From a bacterium (GTDB lineage: Bacteria > Pseudomonadota > Alphaproteobacteria > Micavibrionales > UBA2020): a stretch of 64,000 nucleotides of DNA. Location of the stretch: positions 751,960-815,959 of the forward strand of contig JAQSDV010000002.1 in assembly GCA_029945425.1 (NCBI GenBank), in the 5' to 3' direction. Positions 52,227 to 60,974 of the stretch are shown here, one piece after another (the first letter of the stretch is position 1; each line of letters opens with the position of its first letter). The notes below the pieces were generated by a model that was given only the letters and a program-made list of their open reading frames with translations, searched no databases and was not told the DNA's origin. A program made the translations under genes and the position numbers.

Positions 52227-52304
52227 TGCCGGCGTGGTGAAGCCATTAACGAAATACTGGCGGCGATATTGTCTTTGGATGCATCTTCGTGATAAATTCA
52301 GGTC

Positions 52305-53228
52305 ATGAAAAACAGCATCCTTCTGGGCTTTATCGCCGCCATTTTCGCTCTTACCCTCGCCTCCGCCGCACGCATCGCGTCGGCTGAAGAAGAAATCGGC
52401 GCAGGCACCAAGGAAGCTGAAGAGGCCGCAACCGACACCAACCCCTTCATCCGCAAAAAAGTTTATGTGCCGGTTACGACCGCGCCGACAGACCTCAACC
52501 TTGTCGCCGTCGGCACGATCAAGGAAATCATCAAAACTACGCTGATCCGGTTCGAGGATGGCAAGGTCTATTCCCTCATCAACGTGCGCATCCCTGTCGT
52601 CTATGACGGCAAGGCGCTCGATTACATGAAGAGCGCGTTCGTCGGCAAAAAGGTCGGCGTTTACCAGCGCGACTTCCCGGGCGTGATGCAGAACGACAGA
52701 TACGGCAACGTCGCCGGCCATCTGGTGACGGAGGAAAATATCTGGATCCAGGCCGACCTCGTGCTTAAAGGTCTGGCATGGGTGGACAGCACGCCCCGCA
52801 ACCGCGACCTTGTGCGCAAGATGTACCAGTACGAAACCATCGCGCGTAACAGCCGCAAAGGCTTCTGGGCAGCGCCCTCCTTCGCGGTGCGCAATGCGAA
52901 CACCGTTCTTGAAAAAAGCATGAACTCCTTCCAGGTGGTTGAGGACATCGTCAAGAACGCCAAGGTCGTGAAGAACATGTTCTATTTCAACTATGGCGAT
53001 AACCCCGCGACCGACTTCACCTTCATCATGGAACAGACGCTCGGCAACTCGTTCCTCGACGACCAGAACTACGCCTTCAGCCCGTGGCGCTGGGCGAACC
53101 ACCGCTTGCGCGTGCGCGGCTGGGTAAAGGACAACAGCGGCCCCATGATTGAAATCACGCATCCCGAGCAGATCGAATTCGTGGGCGTGGAAAAAGACAT
53201 GCACTATACGCCGCCGAAGAGAAAATGA
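52305..53228 (+). CDS. Secreted SNase-like fold protein, catalytic residues absent
   Basis: A 307-residue exported protein (signal ILLGFIAAIFALTLASAARIASA). Residues about 65-190 resemble staphylococcal nuclease: SLINVRIPVVYDGKALDYMK, DRYGNVAGHL and QADLVLKGLAWV, then YETIARNSRKGFWA. The catalytic set is gone: Arg35 position is Ser90, the DTPE motif is RIPV (95-98), and Arg87 in DKYGR is Asn135. A C-terminal domain of about 100 residues follows. It likely binds something without cutting it. Overlaps pip by ATGA. Confidence 0.75.
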   Translation: MKNSILLGFIAAIFALTLASAARIASAEEEIGAGTKEAEEAATDTNPFIRKKVYVPVTTAPTDLNLVAVGTIKEIIKTTLIRFEDGKVYSLINVRIPVVYDGKALDYMKSAFVGKKVGVYQRDFPGVMQNDRYGNVAGHLVTEENIWIQADLVLKGLAWVDSTPRNRDLVRKMYQYETIARNSRKGFWAAPSFAVRNANTVLEKSMNSFQVVEDIVKNAKVVKNMFYFNYGDNPATDFTFIMEQTLGNSFLDDQNYAFSPWRWANHRLRVRGWVKDNSGPMIEITHPEQIEFVGVEKDMHYTPPKRK

Positions 53229-54193
53229 CCGTGCTTCAGCCGCAAACCGCACCTTACCCCCCGCTGATGCCTTTTGACGCCGGGTTCATCAAGGTCGATG
53301 ACATCCACACAATCTATTACGAGCAGTCGGGCAATCCGGCGGGCGCGCCCTTGGTATTCCTGCATGGCGGGCCGGGTGCGGGCTCCAGCCCCAAGCACCG
53401 CCAGTTTTTTGACCCTGCGCATTACCGCATCATTATTTTCGACCAGCGCGGATCGGGCCAATCCACCCCAGCGGGCGAGCTGCGCAACAACACCACCGAA
53501 CTGCTGATTGAAGACATCGAGATGCTGCGGGAGAAATTCGGCTTCCTCAATTGGCATGTTTTCGGCGGCTCATGGGGCTCGACCCTTGCGCTCGCCTATG
53601 CCGTCGCGCATCCGAACCGCGTGGCGTCGCTCACCTTGCGCGGCATCTTCCTGATGACGCAGCGGGAGATCGACTGGTTCCTCTATGGCGTCCGCGCGAT
53701 CTACCCCGACGCATGGCAGCAATTCATGAAGCCGCTGAGGGAAAACGAGCGCAAGGATGTGCTCGTCAATTACTACAAGCTGCTGACGCACGAGAATTAC
53801 GACATCCGCCTGAAGGCCGCCCAGCACTGGGCCGCGTTTGAAAGCTTCTGCTGCATGCTGATCCCGCGCCCGCAGATGGTGGAGGACGCGCAAGACCCCG
53901 CCCATTCGCTGCCCATCAGCCGGATCGAGGCACATTATTTCCTGTACAATAAATTCAAGCCCGAAAACCACCTGCTGGAAAACATCGGCAAGATCCGCCA
54001 TATCCCCGCCGTCATTGTGCAGGGGCGTTATGACGTGATCTGCCCCATCGAAACCGCGTGGGATTTGCACAAGGCGTGGCCCGAGGCGGAATTCGTGCTG
54101 GTGCCCGATGCCGGCCATTCGGCGTTCGAGCCGACCATTGCCGCTGCGCTGGTTACTGCAACCGACAAATTCAGAACAATACCGATCAAGTAA
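53225..54193 (+). CDS. pip: Proline iminopeptidase
   Basis: Serine alpha/beta-hydrolase of family S33 that removes N-terminal proline from peptides. 322 residues, normal. Oxyanion HGGPGAG, DQRGSGQSTP, nucleophile GGSWGSTLAL, acid in GRYDVICP and His in DAGHSAFEP. It starts in an ATGA overlap with the upstream gene and is followed by pgk after 27 bases. Confidence 0.94.
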   Translation: MTVLQPQTAPYPPLMPFDAGFIKVDDIHTIYYEQSGNPAGAPLVFLHGGPGAGSSPKHRQFFDPAHYRIIIFDQRGSGQSTPAGELRNNTTELLIEDIEMLREKFGFLNWHVFGGSWGSTLALAYAVAHPNRVASLTLRGIFLMTQREIDWFLYGVRAIYPDAWQQFMKPLRENERKDVLVNYYKLLTHENYDIRLKAAQHWAAFESFCCMLIPRPQMVEDAQDPAHSLPISRIEAHYFLYNKFKPENHLLENIGKIRHIPAVIVQGRYDVICPIETAWDLHKAWPEAEFVLVPDAGHSAFEPTIAAALVTATDKFRTIPIK

Positions 54194-54220
54194 GAAGCAA
54201 AAAGAAACGGAAAGACCAAA

Positions 54221-55438
54221 ATGAAAAAATTTCTCACCCTCGACGATCTTCAGGCACAAGGCAAAGTGGTGCTGCTGCGCGCCGATCTCAACGTGCCGAT
54301 GCAGGACGGCAAGGTGACGGACGACACGCGCCTCACCCGCCTCGTCCCGACGCTGGTCGAGCTGTCGGCCAAGGGTGCCAAGATCGTGATCCTCTCGCAT
54401 TTCGGCCGCCCGAAGAACAAGGACGCAAGCCTCACCCTGCGCCCCGTCGGCAAGGCGCTGTCGGAGCGCTACGGCAAGCCGCTGCTGTTCGTCGAGGATT
54501 GCATCGGCGAAGTGGCGCAGAAGGCCGTGTCCGAAATGAATAACGGCGACGTCATCCTGCTCGAAAACGTGCGCTTCTACCCCGAGGAAGAAAAGAACGA
54601 CAAGAATTTCGCGCAGGCGATTGCCATGCTGGGGCAGGCGTATGTGAACGACGCTTTCTCCTGTGCGCACCGCGCCCATGCGACGACGCATGGCCTCGCA
54701 ACACTATTGCCCGCCTATGCGGGGCGCCTGATGGAGGCGGAGCTGAACGCGCTTTCGTCCGCGCTTGAAAAACCGGAGCGCCCTGTCGTCGCGATCGTGG
54801 GCGGCGCAAAAATTTCGACCAAGATCGACCTGCTCAACAACCTCGTCACCAAGATTGACGTGCTGGCGCTGGGCGGCGGCATGGCGAACACATTCCTGGC
54901 CGCGCTCGACAACCCTGTCGGCAAATCACTCTGCGAGCGCGAGATGAAGGATCAGGCGCTCCGCATCATGGAAACGGCGAAGAACAGCAAATGCCAGATT
55001 TTCCTGCCCGTGGACGCCGTGGTCGCAACCGAATTCCGCGCCAATCCGCCGACGCGCAACCTGCATGTCGACAACGTCAAGGATAACGACATGATGCTGG
55101 ATATCGGCCCCGATACCGTGGCCGAACTGGCGAAGGTGCTGGCGACGGCGAAAACAGTTTTGTGGAACGGCCCGATGGGCGCGTTTGAAACCCCGCCCTT
55201 CGACGCCGGCACGGTTGCGGTTGGCAAGAAAGTCGCCGAACTGACGCAAGCGAAGAAACTGGTCAGCGTGGCGGGCGGCGGCGATACTGTATCCGCCCTT
55301 GTCCATGCCGGCGTGGACGAACAGATGACCTATGTCTCGACCGCCGGCGGCGCGTTCCTTGAATGGCTGGAGGGCAAGCCCCTGCCCGGCGTCCAGATAC
55401 TGGAAGAACGCGCAGTCGCGCTGCGCAAGGCCAGCTAG
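54221..55438 (+). CDS. pgk: Phosphoglycerate kinase
   Basis: Glycolytic kinase making ATP from 1,3-bisphosphoglycerate. 405 residues. Motifs ADLNVPMQDG, LSHFGRPK, ENVRFYPEEEKND, AHRAHATTHG, VGGAKISTKI, NGPMGAFETPPF and SVAGGGDTVSAL are intact. GGAAAG is 6 bases before ATG. Other glycolytic genes are not next to it. Confidence 0.96.
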   Translation: MKKFLTLDDLQAQGKVVLLRADLNVPMQDGKVTDDTRLTRLVPTLVELSAKGAKIVILSHFGRPKNKDASLTLRPVGKALSERYGKPLLFVEDCIGEVAQKAVSEMNNGDVILLENVRFYPEEEKNDKNFAQAIAMLGQAYVNDAFSCAHRAHATTHGLATLLPAYAGRLMEAELNALSSALEKPERPVVAIVGGAKISTKIDLLNNLVTKIDVLALGGGMANTFLAALDNPVGKSLCEREMKDQALRIMETAKNSKCQIFLPVDAVVATEFRANPPTRNLHVDNVKDNDMMLDIGPDTVAELAKVLATAKTVLWNGPMGAFETPPFDAGTVAVGKKVAELTQAKKLVSVAGGGDTVSALVHAGVDEQMTYVSTAGGAFLEWLEGKPLPGVQILEERAVALRKAS

Positions 55439-55441
55439 AAA

Positions 55442-56248
55442 ATGCGCAAATTCCTGCTCCTGCTCCTCGCGCTTATCGTTATCGCAGGCGGTGCGCAGGC
55501 GCGGGTGATGATCGTGCGGGAGGCGCAGGATGCGCGCGAATATTTCGAAATCGTGCGGGAACAAAAACCCTGCCCCGGTGCCGATTGCTTCGTCGAATAC
55601 CTCGCGCTGTCGAACGGGCTGATGATCCGCAAGAAAATCGACAGCGAGAAGTATGACGAGGTGCATCCCGGCTTCGACGTGCGCCGCGCCGATGCGTCAG
55701 CGACACAAAGCATGTTCGAGGCGGTCCGTAAATTTCATGCGGGCAACACGAACAGCAGCGGCAGCTTCACCGATCCCAACAACCTGTATTATTTCGACGG
55801 CGAAAAACATGTCGCATGGTCGTCGGCAAAGCCGCCCGCGGATTTTGAAGGCCTGCTGAACGGCGTTGCGGGCGGGTTTGATTCAGGCAAGCCGGAAGAA
55901 GGTTTTTACCTGCACGCCTATTACCAGCCGGTGACGGGCCACACGCAGGCATTGCATGTCTTCCTCGACGGCACGATCATCAAAAGCGCCTTTGACCGCA
56001 ATTCCTACAAGATGCTGGAAACCTCGCTCGGACGCCTGCCACAGGATGCCCTGGAAAAACTGCGCGCCATGGTCGTGAAGGCGCGCAACACAAATCCCGG
56101 CGGCTATAAACGCTGCGCAACGAACACGGGTCTGGAATATGGCGTCGTCGAATTCGTGGATGGCGGCACGGCGCTGAAATCCTACACCTGCGGCACAGGC
56201 GACGGCGATTTTCCGGCGCTGTTCAATGCGGTGAAAGAACTTCTCTAA
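55442..56248 (+). CDS. Secreted hypothetical protein
   Basis: A 268-residue exported protein with signal LLLLLALIVIAGGAQA. The mature part has four Cys (PCPGADCF and, near the C-terminus, KRCATNTGLEYG and YTCGTGDGDF), which may form disulfides. Not recognised. It begins 3 bases after the pgk stop and may be read through from it. Confidence 0.75.
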   Translation: MRKFLLLLLALIVIAGGAQARVMIVREAQDAREYFEIVREQKPCPGADCFVEYLALSNGLMIRKKIDSEKYDEVHPGFDVRRADASATQSMFEAVRKFHAGNTNSSGSFTDPNNLYYFDGEKHVAWSSAKPPADFEGLLNGVAGGFDSGKPEEGFYLHAYYQPVTGHTQALHVFLDGTIIKSAFDRNSYKMLETSLGRLPQDALEKLRAMVVKARNTNPGGYKRCATNTGLEYGVVEFVDGGTALKSYTCGTGDGDFPALFNAVKELL

Positions 56249-56249
56249 A

Positions 56250-56990
56250 TTACTGGCGCGGTTTCAGCCTGGGCTTGTCCAGCACCACAGGTGCGGGGTT
56301 TTCCAGCTCGTCCACGCGTTTCGCAACCGCATCGACCTTTTTCGCAAGCTGGCCGAATTCGGCGGAGGCTGCGTTGTTGTTCGCCGGCAGAACCGGTGCG
56401 GGCTCGGGCGCGGTCTTTTTCGGCGCGGCATCAATCACTTCGGTCTTGCCGGGCGTTTGCGAGGCGGCAAGCGGCTCGAACCGGACGGTTGCGACTGTTT
56501 GCTCGACTTCACGGCCGCGTGCGTCGAAGAAATCGCGGTGGAACGAAAATTCGCGGACCTGATCGCCGCCATAACCCTGATAAACGCGCACGCGCGCCAA
56601 TGCGCCCTGGACGTCGCTGATATGCGCCAGCAGGTTCTTGCGCAGTTTTTCCGGCAACTCGGGCAGGTGTTTCAGTTTCCTGGTTTTCCGGTCGATCAGT
56701 TTCTGCGTCATGATCAGGCTGGAGAGGTCTTTCTTGTCGCCCACGATCTTGCAACCGTTCAGGCTCGTGGAATTTTCAGACGTGCGATCCCATTCGCCCA
56801 TGGTGACGAGCTTGCCGAAACCGGCCGCGCCCGCGCCCGCCAGCGGAATGATGAACAGCGGCGCGGCAGTGCCCAATGTCACCACCGTCGCCACGCCCGC
56901 GCCGACCGTAAAGCCGATGGCCATGGCGGCCGATGAGTCGGGATATTCGCGGCGCAGGTAGCGCCATGCTTTGGCGAGCGGGTTCGACAT
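56250..56990 (-). CDS. Hypothetical membrane-associated protein
   Basis: A 246-residue protein with an N-terminal double hydrophobic segment (AAMAIGFTVGAGVATVVTLG, APLFIIPLAGAGAAGF), a charged middle and a Pro/Ala-rich region before a C-terminal coiled coil (FGQLAKKVDAVAKRVDELEN). GGAG is 7 bases before the ATG. Convergent with the 55442 gene, with one base between them. Not recognised. Confidence 0.75.
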   Translation of the reverse strand: MSNPLAKAWRYLRREYPDSSAAMAIGFTVGAGVATVVTLGTAAPLFIIPLAGAGAAGFGKLVTMGEWDRTSENSTSLNGCKIVGDKKDLSSLIMTQKLIDRKTRKLKHLPELPEKLRKNLLAHISDVQGALARVRVYQGYGGDQVREFSFHRDFFDARGREVEQTVATVRFEPLAASQTPGKTEVIDAAPKKTAPEPAPVLPANNNAASAEFGQLAKKVDAVAKRVDELENPAPVVLDKPRLKPRQ

Positions 56991-57064
56991 AGGCTTCTCC
57001 GGTGCTTGATTAGGTAAACATTTTTAGCAGTTATGGAGAATATGTCAATATACCCGAAACAGCA

Positions 57065-57130
57065 GTCATCCCGAACGCAGTGAGGGATCTTGCCCGGTCG
57101 GGGAAGATCACTCACTGCGTTCGGGATGAC
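57065..57130. repeat. Long palindromic hairpin element (27-bp arms)
   Basis: GTCATCCCGAACGCAGTGAG and following bases (57065-57091) are inverted at 57104-57130 with a single mismatch around a 12-base GC-rich loop. The sequence resembles dispersed GTCATCCCGAACGCAGTGAGG-type intergenic palindromes known from other genomes. It lies between the stop of DUF2336 and the start of the 56250 gene. Confidence 0.85.
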
Positions 57131-57140
57131 AATTGATGTG

Positions 57141-58250
57141 TTAAATCAGCTCTGGCGACTTGATCCAGGTTTTCATGATGCGCTGGACGTCGAAATCCTT
57201 GAGCTGGTCGAAATTCTTGAGCGCCAGCGCCAGTTCGCGCTGGTCGACAATCTTTTCGCCCGTGCGGATACCGCGCGACAGCAGGAATAGCGACGCGAAT
57301 TCCGATTTCATCATGCCCGTATAGCGGCAGGCGACGACGAAGGGTTTGCCTGCGTCTTTCTGGATCAGCCGGATCACATGCTCCGGCTCGACGCCGATTT
57401 TTTCAGCGAAGAGCGACAGGAAAAACCCGATCTGCCCGCGGCGCAGCGTCTTGATCATCAGGTCGGGGGTCACTTCCTTGCGCTCGTTGAACCGGCGCGC
57501 GAGCGACTTCATTTCGGGCGTGGCATTGCGCAGCCCCTTGGCTTCGTTGCTCAGCTCGTGAATCAAATCCTCGATCGCATGATCGATGACATGTCCCGGC
57601 AGGTCGAACTTCACGGAAATTTCCCTGCGCAAAGCTTCCGACACGACCATGTACAGATCGATCGCGACTTCGGCATCAATTTCCGGGCGGCGCAGCAGCG
57701 GCGCCTGCAATTCTTCCGATTTCAGCGAGAATTTCACAAGTTTCTTCATCGAGCTGCGCTGCAGGTTGACGCGCTGGTTGTCGATGAGGTTCAGGACGGT
57801 TCCGGTGTCGCCGGTATCGATCAGCCGGTCGGCCACGACGGGGCTGACGCTGTCGCGCTGCGCGATCGTGCGCCAATGATCCTGTCCCTTGGACGTGATG
57901 ATATAGATAAGGTCGACATCGTTCAGCACGGGGCTGTGCATCAGCACATGGCGCGCGATGTTGATCTGGTCATTCGCGAGATAGACGATCAGTTCGGGCG
58001 GAATGTTCGCCTGTATCGCAAGACGTTCCGACAGCGCCTCGCGCAGATCGGTTTCCGCCTGCCGCACAAGGTTGAGCAGGATGTCGCCGGCCAAATCTTT
58101 TTCCGAGTCGTTCAGCGTGCGTTCGTCAAAAAAGTTCGCGACGGCCTTTGCCAGTTTCTGGCGGCCGTCCTCGGACGTATCTTGAGCACACTCCAAAAGC
58201 GCTTGTGGATCCAAGATATTTACCCTCTCCCCGGATGTTGTGGAAACCAT
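57141..58250 (-). CDS. DUF2336 domain protein
   Basis: A 369-residue helical protein of the alphaproteobacterial DUF2336 family. It is built of HEAT-like helical pairs, e.g. LAGDILLNLVRQAETDLREA, LAIQANIPPELIVYLANDQI, HVLMHSPVLNDVDLIYI, and ending FDVQRIMKTWIKSPELI. Homologues are linked to two-component and cell-cycle or motility signalling, but the role is not fixed. I chose the start at 58250 over 58313 because the extra 21 residues are atypical and a purine-rich GAGGGG lies upstream. Confidence 0.85.
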   Translation of the reverse strand: MVSTTSGERVNILDPQALLECAQDTSEDGRQKLAKAVANFFDERTLNDSEKDLAGDILLNLVRQAETDLREALSERLAIQANIPPELIVYLANDQINIARHVLMHSPVLNDVDLIYIITSKGQDHWRTIAQRDSVSPVVADRLIDTGDTGTVLNLIDNQRVNLQRSSMKKLVKFSLKSEELQAPLLRRPEIDAEVAIDLYMVVSEALRREISVKFDLPGHVIDHAIEDLIHELSNEAKGLRNATPEMKSLARRFNERKEVTPDLMIKTLRRGQIGFFLSLFAEKIGVEPEHVIRLIQKDAGKPFVVACRYTGMMKSEFASLFLLSRGIRTGEKIVDQRELALALKNFDQLKDFDVQRIMKTWIKSPELI

Positions 58251-58460
58251 CCCCACGTAACCCCTCTTATTCCCAGGCAGTATCCCCATACCTCCCAAGT
58301 ACGGGTACATCACCGGAGAAATTTACACCTTCATCCAGTGTATCTGCTTTATGTTAACCCATGATTAAAAATGCCTTAAATTGATGATATCTAGACATTA
58401 ATTACCTGCTTGAGTCAGACATTATCATGCGCGGTGATTCCCGCAGGAGTGCAAACTGTC

Positions 58461-58483
58461 GCGATTAAGAGAAAGTTAATCGC
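58461..58483. promoter_or_regulatory. Inverted repeat upstream of the Gln-rich protein
   Basis: Perfect 8-bp inverted repeat GCGATTAA / TTAATCGC with a 7-base spacer, 43 bases before the TTG start at 58526. It could be an operator; no regulator is identified. Confidence 0.4.
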
Positions 58484-58525
58484 TGGCTGATACTATGGAA
58501 GGTAATTTAGAGGAGTACACAACTC

Positions 58526-58804
58526 TTGGTCGATGCGGTAGGCACAGGCCCCAGTCCGGCACAGATTCAGCAGCAGGCGAACGTTGCCCAGCAGCAGCAG
58601 GAAGCGCGCGCGCGTAACGAACAGACGCAGCCCCGCGAAGCCCCCCCTGCCAGCAGCCAGAATTCAAACAACCAGCGCAGCCTGCAGGCGCGCGAGGAAC
58701 AGAAACGCAATCAGGAAGTCGTGTTCGAGCAGAAGGAAGAGGCCCGCGCGAGCGAAAAACGTAACGACAACCGCCGCGGCCAGTATCTCGACCTGATCGC
58801 ATAA
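58526..58804 (+). CDS. Gln/Arg/Glu-rich small protein
   Basis: A 92-residue protein starting at TTG with AGAGGAG about 9 bases upstream. It is rich in Gln, Arg, Glu and Asn (IQQQANVAQQQQEARARNEQ, KRNDNRRGQYLDLIA) and should be disordered or coiled-coil. A terminator follows closely. Not recognised; the short conserved-looking ending GQYLDLIA might be a binding tail. Confidence 0.7.
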   Translation: MVDAVGTGPSPAQIQQQANVAQQQQEARARNEQTQPREAPPASSQNSNNQRSLQAREEQKRNQEVVFEQKEEARASEKRNDNRRGQYLDLIA

Positions 58805-58834
58805 AATTTTGGGAGAGTGACGCTAAGTCAGAAA

Positions 58835-58860
58835 AGCCCCCGCGCAAGCGGGGGTTTTTT
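58835..58860 (+). terminator. Rho-independent terminator
   Basis: Stem CCCCCGC / GCGGGGG with loop GCAA, then six T. Confidence 0.92.
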
Positions 58861-58866
58861 GTTGGC

Positions 58867-60033
58867 TCACAGCCGAAGCAATGCGCCCAGCGTGCGTTTG
58901 TAGACGTTATAGATTTTCGGCAGCGCGCGCAGGTCGGCCTTTTCATTCGCGGCGTGGATGCCGGATGCGGGCACGCCATAGCCTGCCGTCACCTCAATGC
59001 CCTGCTTCGCCATGAAATTGCCGATATTGGAGGGGCCGGAGACCGCTTCCTTCACTTCCTCGCCGGTAATTTCTTTTATCGCGGCGCGCAAGGCTTGGCG
59101 CATCTCGGATGTCGGGGGCGTGAGGAACGGCGGCTCGGCGGAAATTTTGGTGATCTTTGTCGCACGACCTTCGGGTACTTTATTTTTCTTGTCGTTGCGG
59201 GCGACGATGTTGCGGATATGTTTATCGGCGGCGGCTTCGTTAAATGCGGGTGTCAGGCGCATATCGACCTTGATGACTGCCTTCGACGGCACAACGGCGT
59301 AACCGTCGCCGCCGGATACTTCGGTCACGGTCAGCTTGGGCTGCTTCTGGAACACATCATCCTGCGCATGGGGCTGTTGCTTCGTCAGCGCCTGCACGAT
59401 GGCGGAAAGGCGCAACAGCGCGTTATCTTCGGCTGCGGCTGACGCGCCGCTATGCGCCGCCTTTCCCGTCAATTCGATTTCATAGCGCGAAAACCCACGC
59501 GATCCGACGATGACCTGATCATCGCCCGAATAACCGATCATGATGCCATCGGGTTTGTATCCCGCCGCAAGCACCGCCTTGATGCCGCCGAAATTGCCGG
59601 TGTGTTCGTCGGCGTCGAGTATCAGCAGCAGGCTGCCATGCATATCCTGCTTCAACGCCTGCATTTCATTCGCCAGATGTGTAAACATCGCAGCAGCAAG
59701 TTTGGAATCGGCGGCACCGCGGCCCAGCAAATGTCCGTCCTTGATCTCGCCCGAAAAAGGATCGCTGTTCCACTGCGTCTTGTTGCCAATCGGCGCCGTA
59801 TCCAGCGTCGCATTCACCGCCCATGTCTTGCCGGGATGCGCGCCGTCGATTTTCGCGACCAGCGCGACGTCGTTGCCCTTGGCATCCTGCAGCGTTGTGA
59901 ATTCAAGCCCGATACCGCGCGCGAAATCCCGCGTCACCTGCAGCACGCTATCCGGCGCATCGATGCCGCCCTGGCTTGGCGTCTTGACCAAGGCCTGCGC
60001 AAGCGTCGTGATTGAATCGGTGATCGCGGACAT
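58867..60033 (-). CDS. M20-family peptidase/deacylase with altered metal ligands
   Basis: A 388-residue protein with the M20 (ArgE/DapE/CPG2) architecture: catalytic domain, dimerisation domain (GFSRYEIELTGKAAHSG) and catalytic C-terminus. Matches include WNSDPFSGEIKDGHLLGRGA and GIHAANEKADL. Of the five expected metal ligands the first His is Thr76 (NATLDTAP in place of NGHTDVVP), the Glu pair in DEE is E143-H144, and the GEPT acid appears as Tyr168; Asp109 and the final His remain. Activity is uncertain. Start 60033 has AAGGGAA about 8 bases upstream. Confidence 0.82.
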   Translation of the reverse strand: MSAITDSITTLAQALVKTPSQGGIDAPDSVLQVTRDFARGIGLEFTTLQDAKGNDVALVAKIDGAHPGKTWAVNATLDTAPIGNKTQWNSDPFSGEIKDGHLLGRGAADSKLAAAMFTHLANEMQALKQDMHGSLLLILDADEHTGNFGGIKAVLAAGYKPDGIMIGYSGDDQVIVGSRGFSRYEIELTGKAAHSGASAAAEDNALLRLSAIVQALTKQQPHAQDDVFQKQPKLTVTEVSGGDGYAVVPSKAVIKVDMRLTPAFNEAAADKHIRNIVARNDKKNKVPEGRATKITKISAEPPFLTPPTSEMRQALRAAIKEITGEEVKEAVSGPSNIGNFMAKQGIEVTAGYGVPASGIHAANEKADLRALPKIYNVYKRTLGALLRL

Positions 60034-60187
60034 TTCTAAATTCCCTTTAATCCGGCCATCATGCCCAAGCTTTTGGAATATGTCAAATAAATGACATCTC
60101 ATTGAAAAATGTGGATTATTCGACGGGCATTTGACAGGATTTGGGTACTATAATACCCTTAACATATCAACAACTCGGCAGGATTGT

Positions 60188-60904
60188 ATGAACCCTTTCA
60201 ACTGGCTCTCCCACTCCCTCACCCACGCTTTTACGGGCGCAACGCACAAGCCCTATCACGCACCGACACGGGAAGAGGAACAGGAAAAGTTTTTCGACGC
60301 CATTGAAAAGGAAGACCTCACCGAAATGAACCGCATCGCGGAAAAATACCCGAAAGATTTCCTGAACTGGAAAACTCCCGACGGCCATTCACCGCTGCGC
60401 CACGCGCAGGAATGGACCAGCTTTCAGGCCTTCGTGCAACTGGCCGGGATTGGCGCGGACAAGCATGAAGACTACGGCAATGGCTGGACCCCGCTGACGC
60501 TCGCGCTGTCGCGCCGCCACGGCCCCTTCGTTGATTACCTGTCCAACGGCACGCCGGAAATGCTCAATAAAATCGCAACCGATGGCGAACATACCTATAC
60601 CGCCCTGCATCTTGCGGTGCTGATGGGCGATGAAGACCGCCTGCTGGCGCTGATCGAGCGCGGCGCGGATACCACCATCAAGGCAAAACCCGGCCGCACA
60701 GAAGTAACGGCGGAAGAATTCGCCGTCCAGCGCCACGAGAAGAACCTCGCTGAAATGCTGCGCCTCGCCCCGCAGATTGTCGCGAACCGCGCAGCGGAAT
60801 TCGCGAAAATGGCCGAAATCGGCAAGGCGAACGCCTATGTGCCGAAGCCCGAGGAGCCGGTGCAAAGCCCCTTCCGTGGCGTGCCCGTGCCAAAGGCCGC
60901 ATAA
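60188..60904 (+). CDS. Ankyrin-repeat protein
   Basis: A 238-residue protein with about four ankyrin repeats in residues 35-190: EKEDLTEMNRIAEKYPKDFL, TPDGHSPLRHAQEWTSFQAF, GNGWTPLTLALSRRHGPFVD and HTYTALHLAVLMGDEDRLLA. AGGA lies 5 bases before the ATG. A TATAAT box lies about 35 bases upstream. The N-terminus (NPFNWLSHSL) resembles that of the 43280 product (DVFNWLAG). No signal peptide. Confidence 0.87.
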   Translation: MNPFNWLSHSLTHAFTGATHKPYHAPTREEEQEKFFDAIEKEDLTEMNRIAEKYPKDFLNWKTPDGHSPLRHAQEWTSFQAFVQLAGIGADKHEDYGNGWTPLTLALSRRHGPFVDYLSNGTPEMLNKIATDGEHTYTALHLAVLMGDEDRLLALIERGADTTIKAKPGRTEVTAEEFAVQRHEKNLAEMLRLAPQIVANRAAEFAKMAEIGKANAYVPKPEEPVQSPFRGVPVPKAA

Positions 60905-60974
60905 ATACCCTTTTCTGCCGCGAACAGTCCTGCCATTCTGTGCGTTAGCGTGATGCATAAATGGGGAGAGTTGC

